This document shows positions 9,282 through 15,484 of a stretch of DNA of 49,993 bases, in pieces. The DNA lies in the NCBI GenBank assembly GCA_946185345.1, contig CAMHJC010000005.1, positions 1 to 49,993 on the forward strand, read 5' to 3'. Position 1 is the stretch's first letter, and every line of letters starts with the position of its first letter. The translations under genes were made by a program, and so were the position numbers. The notes under the pieces were generated by a model. It did no database searches and was not told the origin of the DNA. It was given only the letters and a program-made list of their open reading frames with translations. Source of the DNA: an uncultured Clostridia bacterium. GTDB lineage: Bacteria > Bacillota > Clostridia > Oscillospirales > Acutalibacteraceae.

Positions 9282-9809
9282 TTATTTGTGCGTATTTCTT
9301 CCATCAATTCCTGATGACTGAGCCGAATGGGACGGAGCGGCGCTCTGCCGGTTCCGTGAGGAATTGGCCGGAAATCTTCTGCCGGCGGCAGACTGGGAAG
9401 GATTGGCTCTGCGAACCGGCCTGCCTTCGGATGAATCGGGGTAAGGATTGGCTCTGCGAACCGGCCTGTTTTCGGACGAATCGGGGGAAGGATTGGCTCT
9501 GCGAACCGGCCTGTTTTCGGACGAATCGGGAGAAGGATTGGCTCTGCGAACCGGCCTGCCTTCGGAAGCTTGACTGCTGCCTTCAACCCTGGCTTTGCGG
9601 AGTGCGTATACGAAGCATACCGCCGTAATAACGAAATCCACCAGAATTAGGAAAATGTGATCCAGGGAACGCGCCAGGGGAGTGATAATGACAAAAGTCA
9701 ACTGAATGAGACCAAGCAGAGCGAAGACGATTCCGGTGATAATGCTGACAAGGACATTTTTATCGCCTGATCTGATGATGTCCTTCAGTCTGTTGATGAT
9801 ATTTTTCAT
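9282..9809 (-). CDS. Small membrane protein with Arg/Pro/Ser tandem-repeat tail
   Basis: 175 residues, no family recognised. The N-terminal ~70 residues contain two hydrophobic segments (VLVSIITGIVFALLGLIQLTF and IFLILVDFVITAVCFVYAL). The rest is a basic low-complexity tail with about four copies of a 15-residue unit RPVRRANPSPDSSEN, followed by a Ser/Arg-rich end. The tail is probably disordered and, from the positive-inside rule, may lie in the cytoplasm. It is encoded by 45-bp DNA repeats. It sits upstream of lepA on the same strand, 41 bases away, and downstream of the Ig-like protein. Confidence 0.7.
   Translation of the reverse strand: MKNIINRLKDIIRSGDKNVLVSIITGIVFALLGLIQLTFVIITPLARSLDHIFLILVDFVITAVCFVYALRKARVEGSSQASEGRPVRRANPSPDSSENRPVRRANPSPDSSENRPVRRANPYPDSSEGRPVRRANPSQSAAGRRFPANSSRNRQSAAPSHSAQSSGIDGRNTHK
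9400..9567. repeat. 45-bp tandem repeats
   Basis: Units begin at 9400, 9445, 9490 and 9535, each opening with ggattggctctgcgaaccgg; the fourth is partial. The two middle units are nearly identical and the outer ones share cctgccttcgg in place of cctgttttcgg. The 45-bp period preserves the reading frame of the minus-strand gene. Confidence 0.92.
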
Positions 9810-9860
9810 AATAAATCCCTGCCCTTAAATGCACTTAAAACCTGCGAGCGATCAAAAAAA

Positions 9861-10751
9861 TCAATATTTTTTCAGATTGCGGTAATATCTGTCGGGAAGC
9901 AGCCTGCCGCCGGAACGAATCGTACCCGAACCGCCTGCGCTGTATCTTTTCCTGCTGCCGGGAGACACATTCAGCTTGGGAGTCCGGCTGCGGATAACCA
10001 CCGAGAAAATATATCCCACGGCAAATATAATCAGTCCCCAGCCGATAAGTCCCAGCAGAAGAGAAGCCGCGCTGCTGTTGCGCTGCTGCTTTGCGTATTC
10101 CAGAAGCATGGGGTCTGTGGTGGACGAATAAAGATCGAGGTCGGTATTGTCATCGTCGTCGTGAATGATTCCTCCGCCTTCGGGAGAGGAGGAGACTTCG
10201 CCCGGAACGGCGGAAGATGTGCTGCTGTCGCCTTCGCCTACTTCCAGGATGTATTTGGCGGAGATGGTGACGTTTTTGGATTTGCTGGAGGAGCCGGTGT
10301 ATTTTTTGACATAGGCGGTAATCGTGACGACGCCGCTTTTCAGACCGACCACCTTCACGGCGCGGTCATCAATCTTTTTGACGGTGGCGATAGAGGAGTC
10401 CGATGTCTCATAAGTGGTATTGAAATTATAGCCCATGTCCTTTATGGTCAGATAAAGCACCGTGGATTTTCCTGCGGTAATGCGCTTGGTGTTGGATTCC
10501 AGAAAACCGACCGTGCCGAGCGTTTCCTGAGGATTGGACGAAACGATCACTTCCGACACATTGGCGTCCGGATCGGATGCCGCGTCGGCATTGCGTGTGG
10601 TAGCGGTGGTATTGGAGGATGTGGTTGAATTCTGCCCGGTGGCAAAAACCGAGGGCGAATAAGCGCAAACGGCGCCGACTGTCAGAGCGGCCGCCATCAG
10701 GCCGGAGAGCCTGCGGACAATAGGTATTTTGTGCTGTTCAGTTCCATTCAT
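9861..10751 (-). CDS. Exported membrane-anchored protein with Ig-like (BIG2-type) domain
   Basis: 296 residues. The N-terminus is basic then hydrophobic (LSGLMAAALTVGAVCAYSPSVFA), a signal peptide with probable cleavage after VFA. A Ser/Thr/Asn-rich linker leads to an ~85-residue domain with the BIG2 pattern: RITAGKSTVLYLTI, YETSDSSIATV, then VKVVGLKSGVVTITAYV. A second linker and one C-terminal membrane segment (ASLLLGLIGWGLIIFAVGYIF) follow, with a basic tail. It is therefore a surface protein anchored at its C-terminus, perhaps binding carbohydrate or protein; the ligand is unknown. GGAGGA sits six bases before the start. Confidence 0.8.
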   Translation of the reverse strand: MNGTEQHKIPIVRRLSGLMAAALTVGAVCAYSPSVFATGQNSTTSSNTTATTRNADAASDPDANVSEVIVSSNPQETLGTVGFLESNTKRITAGKSTVLYLTIKDMGYNFNTTYETSDSSIATVKKIDDRAVKVVGLKSGVVTITAYVKKYTGSSSKSKNVTISAKYILEVGEGDSSTSSAVPGEVSSSPEGGGIIHDDDDNTDLDLYSSTTDPMLLEYAKQQRNSSAASLLLGLIGWGLIIFAVGYIFSVVIRSRTPKLNVSPGSRKRYSAGGSGTIRSGGRLLPDRYYRNLKKY

Positions 10752-10930
10752 GCCGGATTCCTCCGATGCTTTTAGATTGAAATGCCATTGTTGGATAGCT
10801 CATGTCATTTTATTATATCAAATAATTCAGGTGATTTCAAGTTCAAAGTTCGCCGAGTGTGTTAATATTGTATAAAAATTTAAAGACCGGGAAGAATAAA
10901 AAATAAACAGAAGAAGGGACTTGATGGTCA

Positions 10931-11374
10931 ATGAGAGTGGAGATCAGGCAAAAATGTTCGTCTAAATACACCATACTGCTGAGAATATACTGCTTTATGA
11001 CGGCATTTGTCGCAATGTGCGCCGCCGTCACGCTGGAAGTGTGGCATATTTCCTACGGTGCGTTGGCGGCCGCCGGTTTCTGTGCGGCGATGTGCTGTGC
11101 GGCGGTCGTAATTCCCATGAGTTTCGGCAGAATCCATTATACACGCAGCGGAGGCTGCCTGAGAGTGGAAAAGGGACTCTTTGTGAGAAAAACCCTGATC
11201 ATCAACCGCAGCGAAATACGCTGTTCCCAGATTAAGGGAGGCCTGTTCCAGCGAAGACTGGGTCTGTGTACGGTGATATTCTTTACAGGCGGAGGAAACG
11301 TAAAGATCAGGGGGGTCAATATCAGAGACGGAATGATGCTCAACCGGGCACTCGGTGTTGAGGCGGTGAGCTGA
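10931..11374 (+). CDS. Bacterial PH-domain membrane protein (YdbS-like)
   Basis: 147 residues: two hydrophobic segments (LLRIYCFMTAFVAMCAAVT and ALAAAGFCAAMCCAAVVIP) followed by a bPH2-type domain (YTRSGGCLRVEKGLFVRKTLIINRSEIRCSQIKGGLFQRRLGLCTV). This pattern, ending in a short strand-rich region, is that of the YdbS family; YdbS and YdbT are encoded side by side in Firmicutes, as here. In B. subtilis the pair has been linked to resistance to certain bacteriocins, but no such claim can be made from this sequence. The next gene begins within about 26 bases. Confidence 0.75.
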   Translation: MRVEIRQKCSSKYTILLRIYCFMTAFVAMCAAVTLEVWHISYGALAAAGFCAAMCCAAVVIPMSFGRIHYTRSGGCLRVEKGLFVRKTLIINRSEIRCSQIKGGLFQRRLGLCTVIFFTGGGNVKIRGVNIRDGMMLNRALGVEAVS

Positions 11375-11400
11375 CCTTGGCGGCGGAGAAGGATTGCGGA

Positions 11401-12720
11401 ATGTGTTTTTCGCCTCATTGGTCGGCATCGGTCAGACCGGAGATGATTCTTTGTGCGGCGGCAGGCGGTCTGTATGCTCTGATTGCGGTCATCCGTGGAG
11501 ACTTCGGGCCGGATGGCTGGGCGGTGATGGCATTATCGGCGGTTGTTGCGGCCGTCCGGTTTGTCATCGCGGAGTACGGACGAAGGCATACCCTGTGGCG
11601 GATTGACCGTAATTCCATCAAGGCGGCAGGTCCGGGCGCTGAAAAAATCATGCGGTTGGATTCGCTGGTTTTCATCGAATGTCGGTACGTCTCCTATTAC
11701 GGAATATTCGGAGGAGTCAGGGTGAGCATTTTCTCCGACGGTGTGCGAGGCGTGTGGATTTCGTCCGTACTGTCGAAGGAACAGGCAAAGCGGCTGATGA
11801 ATTTCGTCCGCAGTGCATCCGCCGGCAACTGCGAGGCAGAAGAAAAGCTGGTTCCGGGCAGGCTCTCGTCGTTGGCTCACGCCGTCACATCCGAACGCAC
11901 ATTGTTCCTGATGATGGTTTCGGCGCAGCTGACGGTGCTGGCGGAAGAAGGCGGACTGATCAATCTCATTGCTCCGGCTTTGCTGCTCTCCGCCGTGGTG
12001 AATAGTATATTAACCGCTGTCTACGGCTGCGGAATGTCATTCTGCCTGACGAGGTACGGTTGCGAAGTGGCGCTGGGGATAGGCGGAGGAAGGAAATTAT
12101 TGATACCGAAAAACGCTGTCGCAGGAGTAAGAGTGTGCTGCGGTCCGGCGGATGTGATATGCGGTACAGGCAGCATGGAACTGGTATGCAGAGGAGGAAG
12201 GACGATTCCATGCCTGCTGCGTGAGCGTTGCGCAAAGCTCAAAGAATACGCCATGCGTCTCACGGACGCCGGAGGGGAATCGGGTGCCGTGCTGTCCGAT
12301 ACTGATGCGCTGAGAAAAGAATACGCAATGGGACTTATCGGAAGTCTGTCAGGCGGTATGATCGGTGCGCTGCTTGTCTTTTCATCGGACAGCCTGACCG
12401 TCCGAATGTTGGCGGCAGCGGCGGTTAACATTCTGGCATTGGCGGCAGTCCGCTGCTGTACCGGAATGAAATGCGCCTGTCAGTTCGGGATAAGAATGTC
12501 GCCGGCGGCCGTATCTGCCGGAGGAATGTATCGGTGTCGGGCCGTATTCTTCTGCTACAGGAGAGAAAGCGTAGCGGGACTGCGGATGACAGGCTCGGTT
12601 TTCATGAGAATGAACGACCGCTGCCGAGCGGCTCCCTATTCCTCCGGAAGCCGCCCGGGAGTGTGGTGCAGATGTGTTCCTTATGCTGCGGTCAACGGAC
12701 TTGTGCGACGATTTGGCTGA
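11401..12720 (+). CDS. PH-domain membrane protein (YdbT-like)
   Basis: 439 residues from ATG 11401, which has GGAGAAGGA eight bases upstream; the track's TTG 11377 lacks an SD. Paired hydrophobic segments near residues ~10-55, ~170-205 and ~315-350 alternate with strand-rich regions such as RRHTLWRIDRNSIKAAGPGAEKIMRLDSLVFIECR and MSFCLTRYGCEVALGIGGGRKLLIPKNAVAGVRV, which fit repeated bPH2 domains of the YdbT type. The sequence is unusually Cys-rich in its second half (VCCGPADVICGTGS, VRCCTGMKCAC). It is paired with the smaller PH-domain gene just upstream. The C-terminal region is more divergent than expected and could be degenerate. Confidence 0.65.
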   Translation: MCFSPHWSASVRPEMILCAAAGGLYALIAVIRGDFGPDGWAVMALSAVVAAVRFVIAEYGRRHTLWRIDRNSIKAAGPGAEKIMRLDSLVFIECRYVSYYGIFGGVRVSIFSDGVRGVWISSVLSKEQAKRLMNFVRSASAGNCEAEEKLVPGRLSSLAHAVTSERTLFLMMVSAQLTVLAEEGGLINLIAPALLLSAVVNSILTAVYGCGMSFCLTRYGCEVALGIGGGRKLLIPKNAVAGVRVCCGPADVICGTGSMELVCRGGRTIPCLLRERCAKLKEYAMRLTDAGGESGAVLSDTDALRKEYAMGLIGSLSGGMIGALLVFSSDSLTVRMLAAAAVNILALAAVRCCTGMKCACQFGIRMSPAAVSAGGMYRCRAVFFCYRRESVAGLRMTGSVFMRMNDRCRAAPYSSGSRPGVWCRCVPYAAVNGLVRRFG

Positions 12721-12797
12721 GAAAAGGATTACAAGAAAAATAATGATAAAACTATATAATTGAGTTGATGATTTCGTTAAAAATCACTAATTAACTA

Positions 12798-12828
12798 TTG
12801 ACAAACCCCCGATATTATGTTTTAATAT
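12798..12828 (+). promoter_or_regulatory. Probable glmS promoter
   Basis: TTGACA (12798-12803) with a TAATAT -10 candidate (12823-12828). The spacer is 19 bases, longer than ideal, though the AT-rich stretch offers TTTAAT at 17. It lies about 60 bases before the ribozyme cleavage site, so the transcript would carry a short leader upstream of the ribozyme. Confidence 0.55.
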
Positions 12829-12850
12829 ACTGTAAGCATAAATCGGGGGT
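12805..12850. repeat. Inverted repeat across the glmS promoter
   Basis: Perfect 9-bp arms ACCCCCGAT (12805-12813) and ATCGGGGGT (12842-12850) are separated by 28 bases and enclose the -10 region. It could be a split operator or, if transcription starts upstream, a hairpin. No T run follows, so it is not a terminator. Confidence 0.6.
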
Positions 12851-12885
12851 GAGTTGGTTTTAATCATTTTGTCATGTTAAGTCAA

Positions 12886-13052
12886 AAGCGCCTGAGCCTT
12901 TCTGCGTAATATCATTATGCTTCATTGTATACGTAATAAAAGGCTGACGAGGGTGGAAGTTTATCGAAACAATCGGCGGATGCTTCCCGGCTTCGCAGAG
13001 AAGCTGCATATCGGCAGACAAAGACTTCGGAAAACCGGAGAACAGAATTGCC
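12886..13052 (+). ncRNA. glmS ribozyme/riboswitch
   Basis: The leader carries the conserved glmS ribozyme core: the cleavage region A|GCGCCTGAGCC (between A12887 and G12888), then GGCTGACGAGGGTGG, the ATCGAAA segment, and CGGCGGATGCTTCCCGGC, followed by a 3' pseudoknot region. In Firmicutes this RNA binds glucosamine-6-phosphate as a cofactor and cleaves itself, which lowers glmS expression when the sugar phosphate is plentiful. The ORF-track entry 12917-13114 reads through this RNA and is not a gene. The 3' boundary is approximate. Confidence 0.93.
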
Positions 13053-13085
13053 GTTACTCTGTTAATCATTGGAGGTTAGTAATTT

Positions 13086-14897
13086 ATGTGCGGTATCGTA
13101 GGATACATAGGTGATAAAAATTCGACTGAGATACTTCTGGACGGCCTGAAAAAGCTGGAATACAGAGGTTATGACTCGGCCGGCGTCGCCGTCTTTGAGC
13201 ATGACAAGGTCAGTGTGATCAAGGCAAAGGGACGCATTAAAAATCTGGAGGATAAGATAGGCGAGGGTGTTCCGCAGGGCGTCTGCGGTATCGGTCACAC
13301 ACGCTGGGCCACTCACGGGGAACCTTCCGACGTCAACAGTCATCCTCACAGAAGCGGCAAGGTCACGCTGGTACACAACGGCATTATCGAGAATTATGCC
13401 GAACTGAAGGAAAAGATGAAGGCGGAAGGGCGTACTTTTCTCTCGGAAACCGACACAGAAGTGGCTGCGCAGCTCATCGACAAATATTACGACGGCGACC
13501 CGATCGACGCCATTTTTACGGCAATTGCCAGAATTCGCGGCTCCTACGCATTCGGCGTGCTGTTTGACGATTACCCGGAAAAGCTTTTTGCCATTCGCAA
13601 GGACAGTCCGCTGATAGTCGGCATAGGTGAAGGGGAAAACTTCATCGCTTCCGACATTCCGGCGATTCTCAGCAGAACCAATCATTATTACCTGCTCGAG
13701 GAGAATGAGCTTGCGGTTATCACGGCAGATTCCATCAGGATACTCGGAGCCGACAGACAGCCCATTGAAAAGGAAGTTTTTACCGCAACGTGGGACGTTT
13801 CGGCTGCCGAAAAAGGCGGATACGACCATTTCATGCTCAAGGAAATCAATGAACAGCCCAAGGTGCTTGCCGACACGATTCTTCCCCGTCTCAAAAACGG
13901 CGCGAAGGGCATCTTCGCAGAGGAAATGCCCGATATTTCCAAAATCAGACGGCTGCATGTCGTGGCCTGCGGAAGTGCGCTTCACGCAGGAATGGTCGGC
14001 AGACATATGATCGAGCGCATTGCCAGGGTTCCGGTTATTACCGAGGTCGCTTCGGAATTCAGATATTCCAACCTGCTCTTTGAGGAAGGCGACGCCGTGG
14101 TGGTTATTTCCCAGAGCGGCGAGACGGCCGACACGCTGGCCGCCCTTCGCATTGCCAAAAAGAGAGGAATACCGACCATCGCCATAGTCAATGTGGTTGG
14201 TTCCACGATTGCCCGTGAAGCGGACATCGTGCTTTATACATGGGCAGGACCTGAAATAGCCGTTGCCACTACCAAGGCCTACACCTGCCAGGTGGCGGTC
14301 ATGCTGATGATGGCGCTGCGCTTTGCCTGCGAGCGAGGCACCGTTTCGGATGCGGATCTGGAGCATTATTCCGATCTGCTCAGACAGATTCCGGACGTGG
14401 TGGCCGATGTCATCGGCAATGCGGATATCTATAAGGAAATGTCCCAGAGTTACAAGGATTGTGAGGATCTCTTCTTTATCGGCAGAGGATACGACTGTGC
14501 GCTCTGCTGGGAGGCCTCCATCAAGCTCAAGGAAATATCCTACATTCATTCCGAAGCCTACGCCGCCGGAGAACTCAAGCACGGCACGATTTCGCTCATT
14601 GAGCCGGGAATGCCCGTGGTGGCCATTGCCTCGGGCGATAAGCTCTTTGAAAAGACCGTGAGCAACGTCAAGGAAGTCAAGGCGAGAGGCGCCAGGGTGA
14701 TCCTTCTCTGCAAGAAGGGAGCAAGCGTTGACAGCACCATTTATGACCATCTGATCGAAGTGCCTGACGTGGACGAATTCATACGTCCCATAGCCGCTAT
14801 CGTTCCGCTTCAGATATTTGCCTATTATACCGCAGTAGCAAGAGGCTGCGATGTGGATAAGCCGAGAAATCTGGCCAAATCGGTGACGGTTGAGTAA
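13086..14897 (+). CDS. glmS: Glutamine-fructose-6-phosphate aminotransferase (GlmS)
   Basis: GlmS makes glucosamine-6-phosphate from fructose-6-phosphate and glutamine, the first step to UDP-GlcNAc for peptidoglycan. The 603 residues show Cys2 (MCGIVGYIG) as the glutaminase nucleophile, GHTRWATHGEPS, HNGIIENY, and two SIS domains with SQSGETADTL and the C-terminal end DKPRNLAKSVTVE. GGAGG lies ten bases before the ATG. It is preceded by its ribozyme and followed by a terminator, so it is a single-gene unit. The 562-residue antisense ORF over it is a shadow. Confidence 0.98.
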   Translation: MCGIVGYIGDKNSTEILLDGLKKLEYRGYDSAGVAVFEHDKVSVIKAKGRIKNLEDKIGEGVPQGVCGIGHTRWATHGEPSDVNSHPHRSGKVTLVHNGIIENYAELKEKMKAEGRTFLSETDTEVAAQLIDKYYDGDPIDAIFTAIARIRGSYAFGVLFDDYPEKLFAIRKDSPLIVGIGEGENFIASDIPAILSRTNHYYLLEENELAVITADSIRILGADRQPIEKEVFTATWDVSAAEKGGYDHFMLKEINEQPKVLADTILPRLKNGAKGIFAEEMPDISKIRRLHVVACGSALHAGMVGRHMIERIARVPVITEVASEFRYSNLLFEEGDAVVVISQSGETADTLAALRIAKKRGIPTIAIVNVVGSTIAREADIVLYTWAGPEIAVATTKAYTCQVAVMLMMALRFACERGTVSDADLEHYSDLLRQIPDVVADVIGNADIYKEMSQSYKDCEDLFFIGRGYDCALCWEASIKLKEISYIHSEAYAAGELKHGTISLIEPGMPVVAIASGDKLFEKTVSNVKEVKARGARVILLCKKGASVDSTIYDHLIEVPDVDEFIRPIAAIVPLQIFAYYTAVARGCDVDKPRNLAKSVTVE

Positions 14898-14957
14898 TAG
14901 GGTAAAAAGTTAATGCCGTAACCCGTCGGTCATTATTAAGCAATTCATCGAAAACAT

Positions 14958-15000
14958 ACCGCTGATTTTTTTCGTATAGGAAAAAGTCAGCGGTTTTTTA
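14958..15000 (+). terminator. Intrinsic terminator of glmS
   Basis: ACCGCTGA (14958-14965) pairs with TCAGCGGT (14987-14994), extended by T/A pairing in the loop (TTTTT with AAAAA), and is followed by six T. Confidence 0.88.
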
Positions 15001-15018
15001 ATTTTTTCATTCAAAGCC

Positions 15019-15046
15019 TTGACATTTATTGAATATGTGTTATAAT
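15019..15046 (+). promoter_or_regulatory. Promoter of the arsR-zntA operon
   Basis: TTGACA (15019-15024), 16-base spacer, TATAAT (15041-15046): a near-consensus sigma-A promoter, directly followed by the probable metal-sensor operator. Confidence 0.88.
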
Positions 15047-15052
15047 AAACAT

Positions 15053-15068
15053 ATGAATAATTGTTCAT
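15053..15068. promoter_or_regulatory. Probable SmtB/CzrA-type operator
   Basis: ATGAATAATTGTTCAT is an almost perfect palindrome (one mismatched pair) with TGAA/TTCA ends. It resembles the known operators of SmtB/CzrA-type zinc sensors and lies just after the -10 box, where a bound repressor would block transcription of arsR and the metal ATPase. Confidence 0.75.
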
Positions 15069-15090
15069 TTATTGAATGGAGTGATTTTTT

Positions 15091-15468
15091 ATGGATATCA
15101 ACAACGAAATGGAATTTGCCGAGGAGTTTGAAACGGAACCGTCGCACAGCGATTATGTTGATCTTGTGCGCAGTGATATGTACGACATAGACCGTGTATA
15201 TGATCTTGCCGAATTGTTCAAGATCTTCGGGGATTCCACACGGCTGAGAATCATGTCCGCCCTGCTGAATCACGAGCTGTGCGTGTGCGATATTTCCGAG
15301 GTGCTGGAGATGAACCAGTCGGCCATATCCCATCAGCTCAGAGTGCTGAGAACAGCGGGACTCATCAAGGTGCGGCGGAGAGGGAAATCTGCCTTTTATT
15401 CTTTGGACGATGACCACGTTAAAAAAATTATCGAAATGGGCTTCGAGCATATCAACGAGAAGGACTGA
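15091..15468 (+). CDS. ArsR/SmtB-family metal sensor repressor (zinc-type alpha5 site)
   Basis: 125 residues with a winged helix (LFKIFGDSTRLRIMSALL ... SEVLEMNQSAISHQLRVLRTAGLIKVRRRGKSAFYSL). The C-terminal helix reads DDHVKKIIEMGFEHINE, which matches the alpha5 zinc/cobalt site DxHx10HxxE exactly. The ELCVCDI pair typical of the alpha3 site is also present, but no N-terminal Cys is, so the alpha3N site seems incomplete. By family logic the protein represses its own operon until Zn (or Co/Cd) binds. It lies between a palindromic operator and the cognate P-type ATPase, with 16 bases to the ATPase start. Confidence 0.93.
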   Translation: MDINNEMEFAEEFETEPSHSDYVDLVRSDMYDIDRVYDLAELFKIFGDSTRLRIMSALLNHELCVCDISEVLEMNQSAISHQLRVLRTAGLIKVRRRGKSAFYSLDDDHVKKIIEMGFEHINEKD

Positions 15469-15484
15469 AAGGGAGGCATCAACC

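Noticed and set aside
9400-9567. CRISPR-like array
   Set aside because: The 45-bp units are contiguous with no unique spacers and are in frame in a coding gene.
13062-14750. 562-residue minus-strand ORF over glmS
   Set aside because: It is fully antisense to glmS, has no SD, and its composition reflects codon bias of the plus gene. The same holds for the long antisense ORFs at 27763-28962, 29513-30778, 38118-39536 and 40672-41859.
15410-15484. Extended N-terminus of the Zn ATPase
   Set aside because: It overlaps arsR in another frame and lacks an SD, whereas GTG 15485 has AGGGAGG at eight bases and starts at the normal HMA domain.
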